This document shows positions 50,601 through 62,600 of a stretch of 64,000 nt of DNA, piece by piece. Source of the DNA: Arenicola marina (Eukaryota; Annelida; Polychaeta; Arenicolidae); NCBI GenBank assembly GCA_964019135.1, contig OZ025264.1, positions 5,783,935 through 5,847,934 on the forward strand. Direction: 5' to 3'. Numbering within the stretch: position 1 is the stretch's first letter; the number at the start of each line of letters is the position of its first letter. The position numbers and the translations under genes are program-made. The notes beneath the pieces are model-generated. The model was not told where the DNA came from. It made no database searches and worked only from the letters and a program-made list of their open reading frames with translations.

Positions 50601-53600
50601 CCACAATCCCTTCCACCCTGTCCACCCGCCCCGCCCCACAACCCTCTCCACCCTGTCCACCCACCCTGCCCCACAACCCTCTCCATCCTGTCCACCCACC
50701 CCGCCCTACAACCCCCTCCACCCTGTCCACTCACCCCGCCCCACAACCCCCTCCACCCTGTCTACCCGCCCCGCCCCACAACCCCCTGCATAGTGTCCAC
50801 CCACCCCGCCCCACAACCCCCTGCATCATATCCACCCACCCCGCCCCACAACCCCCTCCACCCTGTCCACCCGCCCCGCCCCACAACCCCCTGCATACTG
50901 TCCACCCACCTCGCCCCACAACCCCCTGCATCATATCCACCCACCCCGCCCCACAACCCTCTCCATCCTGTCCACTCACCCCGCCCCACAACCCCCTCCA
51001 TCCTGTCTACCAACCCTGCCCCACAACTCTCTCCACCCTGTCCACCCACCCCGCCCCACAACTCTCTCCACCCTGCCCACCCATCCCGCCCCACAACCCC
51101 CTCCACCCTGTACACCCACCCCGCCCCGCAACCCCCTCCACCCTGTCCACCCATCCCGCCCCACAACCCTTCCACCCTGTCCACCCACCCGCCCCACAAC
51201 CCCCTCCGTCCTGTCACCCCACCCTGCCCCACAACCCCCTCCACCCTGTCCACCCATCCCGCCCCAAAACCTTCTTTATCTTGTCCACCCACCCCGCCCT
51301 ACAACCCCCTCCATCCTATCCATCCACCCTGCCTCAAAACCCCCTCCATCCTGTCCACCCACCCCGCACCACAACCCCCTCCATCCTGTCCGCCCACCCC
51401 GCCTCACAACCCCCTCCACCCTGTCCACCCACCCCGCACCACACCCAACTCCATCCTGTCCGCCCACCCCGCCCCACAACCCTCTCCATCCTGTCCACCG
51501 ACCCCGCCCCACAACCCCCACCACCCTGTCCACCCGCCCCCGCCCCACAACCCCCACCACCATGTCCACCCGCCCCCGCCCCACAACCTCCTGCATAGTG
51601 TCCACCCACCCCGCCCCACAACCCCCTCCAACCTGTCCACTCACCCCGCCCCACAATCCCCTCCACCCTGTCCACCCACCCCGCCCCACAACCCCCCTCC
51701 ACCCTGTCCACCCACCCTGCCCCACAACCCTCTCCATCCTGTCCACCCACCCCGCCTACAACCCCCTCCACCCTGTCCACTCACCCCGCCCCACAACCCC
51801 CTCCACCCTGTCCACCCGCCCCGCCCCACAAACCCCCTGCATAGTGTCCACCCACCCCGCCCCACAACCCCCTGCATCATATCCATCCACCCCGCCCCAC
51901 AACCCCCTCCACCCTGTCCACCCGCCCCGCCCCACAACCCCCTGCATACTGTCCACCCACCTCGTCCCACAACCCCCTGCATCATATCCACCCACCCCGC
52001 CCCACAACCCTCTCCATCCTGTCCACCCACCCCGCTCCACAACCCCCTGCATACTGTCCACCCACCCCGCCCCACAACCCCCTGCATCATATCCACCCAC
52101 CCCGCCCCACAACCCCCTCCATCCTGTCCACCAACCCTGCCCCCCAACTATCTCCACCCTGTCCACCCACCCCCGCCCCACAACTCTCTCCACCCTGTCC
52201 ACCCACCCCGCCCCACAACTCTCTCCACCCTGTCCACCCATCCTGCCCCACAACCCCCTCCACCCTGTACACCCACCCCGCCCCGCAACCCCCTCCATCC
52301 TGTTCACCCACCCTGCCCCACAACCCCCTCCACCCTGTCCACCCACCCCGCACCACAACCCCCTCCATCCTGTCCGCCCACCCCGCCTCACAACCCCCTC
52401 CACCCTGTCCACCCACCCCGCACCACACCCAACTCCATCCTGTCCGCCCACCCCGCCCCACAACCCTCTCCATCCTGTCCACCGACCCCGCCCCACAACC
52501 CCCACCACCCTGTCCACCCGCCCCGCCCCACAACCCCCACCACCATGTCCACCCGCCCCGCCCCACAACCTCCTGCATAGTGTCCACCCACCCCGCCCCA
52601 CAACCCCCTCCAACCTGTCCACTCACCCCGCCCCACAATCCCTTCCACCCTGTCCACCCGCCCCGCCCCACAACCCCCTCCACCCTGTCCACCCACCCTG
52701 CCCCACAACCCTCTCCATCCTGTCCACCCACCCCGCCCTACAACCCCCTCCACCCTGTCCACTCACCCCGCCCCACAACCCCCTCCACCCTGTCCACCCG
52801 CCCCGCCCCACAACCCCCTGCATAGTGTCCACCCACCCCGCCCCACAACCCCCTGCATCATATCCACCCACCCCGCCCCACAACCCCCTCCACCCTGTCC
52901 ACCCGCCCCGCCCCACAACCCCCTGCATACTGTCCACCCACCTCGTCCCACAACCCCCTGCATCATATCCACCCACCACGCCCCACAACCCTCTCCATCC
53001 TGTCCACCCACCCCGCTCCACAACCCCCTGCATACTGTCCACCCACCCCGCCCCACAACCCCTGCATCATATCCACCCACCCCGCTCCACAACCCCCTCC
53101 ATCCTGTCCACCACCCTGCCCCCCAACTATCTCCACCCTGTCCACCCACCCCGCCCCACAACTCTCTCCACCCTGTCCACCCACCCCGCCCCACAACTCT
53201 CTCCACCCTGTCACCCATCCTGCCCCACAACCCCCTCCACCCTGTACACCTACCCCGCCCCGCAACCCCCTCCATCCTGTTCACCCACCCTGCCCACCCA
53301 CCCCGCCCCACAACCCCCGCCGTCCTGTCCACCCACCCCGCCCCACAACCCCCTCAACCCTGTCCACCCACCCCACCCCACAACCCCCTCCACCCTGTCC
53401 ACCCGCCCCGCCCCACAAACCCCTGCATACTGTCCACCCACCCCGCCCCACAACCCTCTGCATCATATCCACCCACCCCGACCCACAACCCCCTCCACCC
53501 TGTCCACCCACCCCGCCCCACAACCCCCTGCATCATATCCACCCACCCCGCCCCACAACCCCCTCCATCCTGTCCACCAACCCTGCCCCCCAACTATCTC

Positions 53601-56600
53601 CACCCTGTCCACCCACCCCGCCCCCACAACTCTCTCCCACCTGTCCACCCACCCCGCCCCACAACTCTCTCCACCCTGTCCACCCATCCTGCCCCACAAC
53701 CCCCTCCACCCTGTACACCCACCCCGCCCCGCAACCCCCTCCATCCTGTTCACCCACCCTGCCCACAACCCCCTCCACCCTGTCCACCCACCCCGCACCA
53801 CAACCCCCTCCATCCTGTCCGCCCACCCCGCCTCACAACCCCCTCCACCCTGTCCACCCACCCCGCACCACACCCAACTCCATCCTGTCCGCCCACCCCG
53901 CCCCACAACCCTCTCCATCCTGTCCACCGACCCCGCCCCACAACCCCACCACCCTGTCCACCCGCCCCGCCCCACAACCCCCACCACCATGTCCACCCGC
54001 CCCGCCCCCACAACCTCCTGCATAGTGTCCACCCACCCCGCCCACAACCCCCCTCCAACTGTCCACTCACCCGCCCCACACAATCCCTTCCACCCTGTCC
54101 ACCCGCCCCGCCCCACAACCCCCTCCACCCTGTCCACCCACCCTGCCCCACAACCCTCTCCATCCTGTCCACCCACCCCGCCCTACAACCCCCTCCACCC
54201 TGTCCACTCACCCCGCCCCACAACCCCCTCCACCCTGTCCACCCGCCCCGCCCCACAACCCCCTGCATAGTGTCCACCCACCCCGCCCCACAACCCCCTG
54301 CATCATATCCACCCACCCCGCCCCACAACCCCCTCCACCCTGTCCACCCGCCCCGCCCCACAACCCCCTGCATACTGTCCACCCACCTCGTCCCACAACC
54401 CCCTGCATCATATCCACCCACCACGCCCCACAACCCTCTCCATCCTGTCCACCCACCCCGCTCCACAACCCCCTGCATACTGTCCACCCACCCCGCCCCA
54501 CAACCCCCTGCATCATATCCACCCACCCCGCTCCACAACCCCCTCCATCCTGTCCACCAACCCTGCCCCCCAACTATCTCCACCCTGTCCACCCACCCCG
54601 CCCCACAACTCTCTCCCCCCTGTCCACCCACCCCGCCCCACAACTCTCTCCACCCTGTCCACCCATCCTGCCCCACAACCCCCTCCACCCTGTACACCTA
54701 CCCCGCCCCGCAACCCCCTCCATCCTGTTCACCCACCCTGCCCACCCACCCCGCCCCACAACCCCCGCCGTCCTGTCCACCCACCCCGCCCCACAACCCC
54801 CTCAACCCTGTCCACCCACCCCACCCCACAACCCCCTCCACCCTGTCCACCCGCCCCGCCCCACAAACCCCTGCATACTGTCCACCCACCCCGCCCCACA
54901 ACCCTCTGCATCATATCCACCCACCCCGACCCACAACCCCCTCCACCCTGTCCACCCACCCCGCCCCACAACCCCCTCCACCCTGTCCACCCATTCCGCC
55001 CCACAACCCCCTCCATCCTGTACACCCACCCCGCCCCGCAACCCCCTCCACCCTGTCCACCCAACCCGCCCCACAACCCCCTCCATCCTGTCCACCCACC
55101 CCGCACCACAACCCCCTCCACCCTGTCCGCCCACCCCGCCCCACAACCCCCTCCACCCACCCCGCCCCACATCCCTCTCCATCCTGTCCACCAACCCCGC
55201 ACCACAACCCCCTCCACCCTGTCCGCCCACCCCGCCCCACAACCCCCTCCACCCACCCCGCCCCACATCCCTCTCCATCCTGTCCACCAACCCCGCACCA
55301 CAACCCCCTCCACCCTGTCCACCCACCCCGCCCCACAACCCCCTCCACCCTGTCCACCCACCCCGCCCCACAACCCCCTCCACCCTGTCCACCCACCCTG
55401 CCCCACAACCCCCTCCACCCTGTCCACCCATCCCGCCCCACAACCCCCTGCCATCGGACCGGCTTGTCGCAGCGGTCGTTTTGCCACCCCGTTGAGCACC
55501 CAAGGACCTGCAGCGTCTGGGTAATAACAGTGCAACATGTCCAGTTAAAGCGCCTTTTAGCACGGATCCCCAATGACACCTCGAAGCAATTAGTGTAGGA
55601 AACTGTTCTACAGCGACCGATGGTAGCATCAAAAAAACATAGGGACCATAGGTTTCCTGGAATATAATATCGGAGTGAACTTCCCAGGGAAGGTTCAAGC
55701 CTTTTTTAGGCCCGAACTTGAGCAAAAAGCTAAGATAAACATTTAATTTAAATAGTAAAAGCAACAACGAAGTGCTCGATTTTTATCCATGAATAAATTC
55801 GAACCGACTCGCAAACACATGTTGTCAAGTGTTCATTTCGAGGATTTTATCCACGCATAAAAATTGTCACACCATCAACTGTGGAAAGCACAGCAAAATA
55901 TATGGCTGCCCCAGGCTCATACGGTCGATAAAAATACTGCAGTATTCAAAAAAGAAATTACCAAACAAGAAACCGTCAATTACGGGGCACCTGGTAATTG
56001 CTTCCCACGCTTCTCCCAGAGCTCTCAGTCTTTCTCCTTTAATTACCATTGCAGCACTTTACGGGCCCGAGCCATGCAATTATCGAACACGGCTACACCG
56101 GGCTGAAACATTACCTTATTCCCCGGGGAAAAAATAAAACAATTCAATCCCGACATTCGGGGCACATGAGTCAAAACTACAAAGCCGTAAGATCGTCGGA
56201 ATTTACCATTACCGGGGTAACACTGCGAATTAAAAGTGTCACCCGCAGGTGGCTGGTCTCGTGAAACCGACCGGCCTCTCCGGGGGTGAGACACAAGATT
56301 ACGGGGTTAGAGAGTTAACGGGGAGGCGAGAGAGTGTCTGAGGCGTGAGTGCAAGTGCAAAGGGTTCAGAGCAGTTCACCAGTTCTGGCAGGATGAGCTG
56401 CGAAAGGCGGGCGACGATTACAAGTTTCTTGTGTGTGAAAAGGTGGACACGTCATGGAACATCGAGTCAAGGGTCCCCAATGAGTAGTGGTGAGAGGACA
56501 GAATGAAACGGGCCAAGGGTCCCCAGTGAGTAGCGGTGAGATGACAGGATGAAACCGACCAAGGGTCCCCAATGAGTAGCGGTGAGATGACAGGATTAAA

Positions 56601-59600
56601 CGGGCCAAGGGTCCCAGTGAGTAGCGGTGAGAGGACAGGATGAAACGGGCAAAGGGTCCCCAATGAGTAGCGGTGAGATGACAGGATGAAACGGGCCAAG
56701 GGTCCCAGTGAGTAGCGGTGAGAGGACAGGATGAAACCGACCAAGGGTCCCCAATGAGTAGCGGTGAGATGACAGGATTAAACGGGCCAAGGGTCCCCAA
56801 TGAGTAGTGGTGAGAGGACAGGATAAAACGGGCAAAGGGTCCCCAATGAGTAGCGGTGAGATGACAGGATGAAACGGGCCAAGGGTCCCAGTGAGTAGCG
56901 GTGAGAGGACAGGATGAAACCGACCAAGGGTCCCCAATGAGTAGCGGTGAGATGACAGGATTAAACGGGCCAAGGTTCCCCAGTGAGTAGCGGTGAGAGG
57001 ACAGGATTAAACGGGCCAAGGGTCCCCAGTGAGTAGCGGTGAGATGACAGGATTAAACGGGCCAAGGGTCCCCAGTGAGTAGCGGTGAGAGGACAGGATT
57101 AAACGGGCCAAGGGTCCCCAATGAGTAGCGGTGAGATGACAGGATTAAGCGGGCCAAGGGTCCCCAGTGAGTAGCGGTGAGAGGACAGGATGAAACGGTC
57201 CAAGGGTCCCCAATGGGTAGCGGTGAGATAACAGGATGAAACGGGCCAAGGGTCCCCAATGAGTAGCGGTGAGATGACAGGATAAAACGGGCCAAGGGTC
57301 CCCAATGAGTAGCGGTGAGATGACAGGATGAAACGGGCCAAGGGTCCCCAATGAGTAGCGGTGAGATGACAGGATGAAACGGGCCAAGGGTCCCCAATGA
57401 GTAGCGGTGAGATGACAGGATGAAACAGGCCAGGGGTCCCCAGTGAGTAGCGGTGAGATAACAGGATGAAACGGGCCAAGGGTCCCCAATGAGTAGAGGT
57501 GAGATGACAGGATGAACGGGCCAAGGGTCCCCAATGAGTAGCGGTGAGATGACAGGATGAAACAGGCCAAGGGTCCCCAATGAGTAGCGGTGAGATGACA
57601 GGATGAAACGGCCCAAGGGTCCCAGTGAGTAGCGGTGAGATAACAGGATGAAACGGGCCAAGGGTCCCCAATGAGTAGCGGTGAAATGACAGGATGAAAC
57701 GGGCCAAGGGTCCCCAATGAGTAGTGGTGAGAGGACAGGATAAAACGGGCAAAGGGTCCCCAATGAGTAGCGGTGAGATGACAGGATGAAACGGGCCAAG
57801 GGTCCCAGTGAGTAGCGGTGAGAGGACAGGATGAAACCGACCAAGGGTCCCCAATGAGTAGCGGTGAGATGACAGGATTAAACGGGCCAAGGTTCCCCAG
57901 TGAGTAGCGGTGAGAGGACAGGATTAAACGGGCCAAGGGTCCCCAGTGAGTAGCGGTGAGATGACAGGATTAAACGGGCCAAGGGTCCCCAGTGAGTAGC
58001 GGTGAGAGGACAGGATGAAACGGGCCAAGGGTCCCCAATGAGTAGCGGTGAGATGACAGGATTAAACGGGCCAAGGGTCCCCAGTGAGTAGCGGTGAGAG
58101 GACAGGATGAAACGGGCCAAGGGTCCCCAATGGGTAGCGGTGAGATAACAGGATGAAACGGGCCAAGGGTCCCCAATGAGTAGCGGTGAGATGACAGGAT
58201 AAAACGGGCCAAGGGTCCCCAATGAGTAGCGGTGAGATGACAGGATGAAACGGGCCAAGGGTCCCCAATGAGTAGCGGTGAGATGACAGGATGAAACGGG
58301 CCAAGGGTCCCCAATGAGTAGCGGTGAGATGACAGGATGAAATAGGCCAGGGGTCCCCAGTGAGTAGTGGTGAGATAACAGGATGAAACGGGCCAAGGGT
58401 CCCCAATGAGTAGAGGTGAGATGACAGGATGAACGGGCCAAGGGTCCCCAATGAGTAGCGGTGAGATGACAGGATGAAACAGGCCAAGGGTCCCCAGTGA
58501 GTAGTGGTGAGATGACAGGATGAAACGGGCCAAGGGTCCCCAATGAGTAGCGGTGAGATAACAGGATGAAACGGGCCAAGGGTCCCCAATGAGTAGTGGT
58601 GAGAGGACAGGATAAAACGGGCCAAGGGTCCCCAATGAGTAGGGGTGAGATGACAGGATGAAACGGGCCAAGGGTCTCCAGTGAGTAGCGGTGAGATGAC
58701 AGGATGAAACGGGCCAAGGGTCCCCAATGAGTAGAGGTGAGATGACAGGATGAAACGGGCCAAGGGTCCCCAATGAGTAGCGGTGAGATGACAGGATAAA
58801 ACGGGCCAAGGGTCCCCAATGAGTAGCGGTGAGATGACAGGATGAAACGGGCCAAGGGTCCCCAATGGGTAGCGGTGAGATGACAGGATGAAACGGGCCA
58901 AGGGTCCCCAATGAGTAGCGGTGAGATGACAGGATGAAACGGGCCAAGGGTCCCCAATGAGTAGCGGTGAGATGACAGGATGAAACAGGCCAGGGGTCCC
59001 CAGTGAGTAGTGGTGAGATAACAGGATGAAACGGGCCAAGGGTCCCCAATGAGTAGAGGTGAGATGACAGGATGAACGGGCCAAGGGTCCCCAATGAGTA
59101 GCGGTGAGATGACAGGATGAAACAGGCCAAGGGTCCCCAGTGAGTAGTGGTGAGATGACAGGATGAAACGGGCCAAGGGTCCCCAATGAGTAGCGGTGAG
59201 ATAACAGGATGAAACGGGCCAAGGGTCCCCAATGAGTAGAGGTGAGATGACAGGATGAAACGGGCCAAGGGTCCCCAATGAGTAGTGGTGAGAGGACAGG
59301 GTAAAACGGGCCAAGGGTCCCCAATGAGTAGCGGTGAGATGACAGGATGAAACGGGCCAAGGGTCCCCAATGAGTAGCGGTGAGATGACAGGATGAAACG
59401 GGCCAAGGGTCCCCAATGAGTAGCGGTGAGATGACAGGATGAAACGGGCCAAGGGTCCCCAATGAGTAGCGGTGAGATGACAGGATAAAACGGGCCAAGG
59501 GTCCCCAATGAGTAGCGGTGAGATGACAGGATGAAACGGGCCAAGGGTCCCCAATGAGTAGCGGTAAGATGGCAGGATGAAACAGGCCAGGGGTCCCCAG

Positions 59601-62600
59601 TGAGTAGTGGGGAGATAACAGGATGAACGGGCCAAGGGTCCCCAATGAGTAGCGGTGAGATAACAGGATGAAACGGGCCAAGGGTCCCCAATGAGTAGAG
59701 GTGAGATGACAGGATAAAACGGGCCAAGGGTCCCCAATGAGTAGCGGTGAGATGACAGGATGAAACGGGCCAAGGGTCCCCAATGAGTAGCGGTGAGAGG
59801 ACAGGATGAAACGGGCCAAGGGTCCCCAGTGAGTAGCGGTGAGAGGACAGGATTAAACGGGCCAAGGGTCCCCAATGAGTAGCGGTGAGATGACAGGATG
59901 TCACATGACCATGGGAACGAGTTCTAAACGGAACCGGTTGGCGCCTAGTTATGCAGAACAGTCTGAATTTAATTTCGATTGATGCTATGATTGTCTACTG
60001 ATTTTTTTAAAAAAAAATCTTTTGTTGTAATTTTGGCAATAACTTGTGTTCAATGACAAAAATGTCGATTTTATATTCATAGGGGAAGAAGTAAAGCACT
60101 GTTTGACCAGTTTCTAAAACAGGAAAAACACACCCACACGTCAGGATAGAAATATTGTTTGGTGTGCTGAGGTGTCAGGGCAAAGCAAGTGTTGTTGCGG
60201 CCACATCAGGACAACCCATTTTGTCGTGGTATCGTCAGGACAGGGGCAATCTGTGGTGGTATATTCAGGAAAAGGAAGTACGGCTACTTAAGGTATGAGC
60301 AATGACATCTTGTCGCTGCGAGGTCAGAATAAATACATTCTTGTAGCGGTAAGATCAGGGCAAAGATCACCAAAACCTTTTGGTGTGCAAAGATCGGGAC
60401 AGAGGCAAAAACATGGCAAATATATTTCGGTGTGTCGGTGTCAGGAAATGTCGTTGTCGAGCTAACGACAGGAAAGGGGACATTTTCTTGCGGTAAGGTC
60501 ATTTCAATGACAGTTTGTGTTGTTGTGGCAAGGTATTGACTAGGACATTTGGTTGCGCTAAGGTCAGAATAATTTTTTTTGTAGCGGTAAGGTCATGTTA
60601 TATAGGCCTTGGCAAGAAAAAAAAATAACATCCAGCCCTTCATTTTCACCTGTTTGCGGGGATGTCGGTGCGACACCCTGGCTCATAATTAATTAAATTC
60701 CGCCTTAATGAATCAATGGTATCTTTCGACGGCCCGAACAAATAAAATATTGTATTGTCATGTAGCATAAACTCTCTTTTTCTTAAAAAAAAAGATTCTT
60801 TATAAGCGAACTCCATTTCACTAGCTATGGTAAATATCGATGACAAATGTGCGGCATAATCAATCTTATCACGATGGAAACTTAAAGTTAAAATAAAAAA
60901 AATAAATGTCCAGGGCATGCTATTTTACAAATCACAGATCTATCTGGAGCCTACGGGATGTTACTCACAAATCTGGACCATGCGCTCATGGACAGGACAT
61001 TCTCTTTCTCCTGAAGCTCCATCTGGATCAGCCCGAGTCCGAATTCAACCACCACTGGATGGGACGTGTTCTTGACGGGCCGGGATTCCTTTCCCAGCCG
61101 GTCGTACTTGTTCAGCAAATACCGGACGAGAAGCTTTTCCGACGAGATATCTTCTTCCGGAATCAGGCTGCCAGAAAAATCTACTTGAGGCAAGGGATTT
61201 TTTGCGAAATAAAATGAACGACTAGCTGTTATGTTGGCAGAATGTACATGAATATGATGTGAACACCGCGTGAAACGACCACATGTTGGCAACGACTATA
61301 AAGGAAAAATAAAAAGAAACACCGCCGATATCAACAATGTGAATGATCAGTATGTTTAATTCGTTGCCGAATGCCGCAGAATCTGCATGGAACCCCGGTT
61401 CCCTCTGGTGTCTCACTGATGAAGGAATCATACAAGCGGACAAGTCTGCCTTCTACGCATGTGTGAGAGTGGCCTCGCCAAGCAGATGCGGAATACGGAA
61501 GTCGGCAACGAAGCGAAGAGGTCGGTCGAAACGTTCTTTCCTGTGGATATATTCGCACTTGTTTAAGTAACCAATTGTGGAAATCGTTGATGTGTCATTG
61601 ATACCTTTCTTGTCGCCAGCAAATTGCCATTTTTGCTTTGGCTGACATGAAAATAATTCACACATAACTGTTTAAGTGTATTACTCAAGCCAGATATGCA
61701 TGATATGCATCTGCAGTAATAAGTACCAGTACTACGCCATTCCGAAACACCATGTTTAATCTGTAGATTCTGCTAAAATTTGTCTAAAAATTATATTAGT
61801 ATTTTCATTTCATTTCCAGTCTGAGCCTAAAGGTAAAGTAGTATTTTCTATGAAAAATAGTTTCAAACAAATATTGATTTCTTTTCTTGTGTGGATTCCT
61901 AGATTGTCGTATTGTTTATCTGATGTGATGCAAGGACCGGTTCAGAATTTAAAGAAGCCCCCATCCCCCAACTGATCGAAATGGGGCAGGGGGCGTGGGA
62001 TAACAAGAAAGTACACTTTGCGAATCGACTGGGAAGCTCCTGGACCCCGGAATCGATCATTGGATTGATGGGCCAAATTATATTTCATTATTACTCATAA
62101 TATCACGGTCTTCCGTAGTTGCTTAGCTTATTACGCAAACAATAGTCATGTACGATAACTTGCCCAATCCGTATCTAATTTCCATATTTCGTCAGATTAA
62201 TAATATAATTGTTTGAATATCAGATGCATTTAAGAAGGCATCCCATTCCTTTGTTTTCTAATTGCCGTTTCTCACTTTGAACTAATGAATGATAAAATAT
62301 GCGGTTCATTACACAATTAGTACTAATTAGAATACTCGATTAACGGGTAACGGAGTCTCTCGGCCACAAAGTATATTGTCATCAAGTTGAATGTGTATAT
62401 ACTGTTGCTAGCCATCAACCCCAAATACCTTTTATTTATCTAGTACATATTTAATAGGCAATTGGCATATTAGACACATGTCCACATTAGTTTATACATA
62501 ATAACAAACATTTCCCACCCATCTCCCACACACGATCTTTATTCCATCATTTTGCAGTTTATTTTGCCGCTATGCGTTTCCTTCACATCGATTTACAAAG

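Noticed and set aside
50143-55767. Proline-rich (plus) and glycine-rich (minus) frames up to 902 codons
   Set aside because: Compositional effect of the 35-bp C-rich array. Frames are open on both strands and lie inside a channel intron.
56366-59904. Three overlapping 585-665-codon minus frames (HRYSLGTLGPFHPV repeats)
   Set aside because: All three frames encode the same 46-residue cycle. They are array artefacts.
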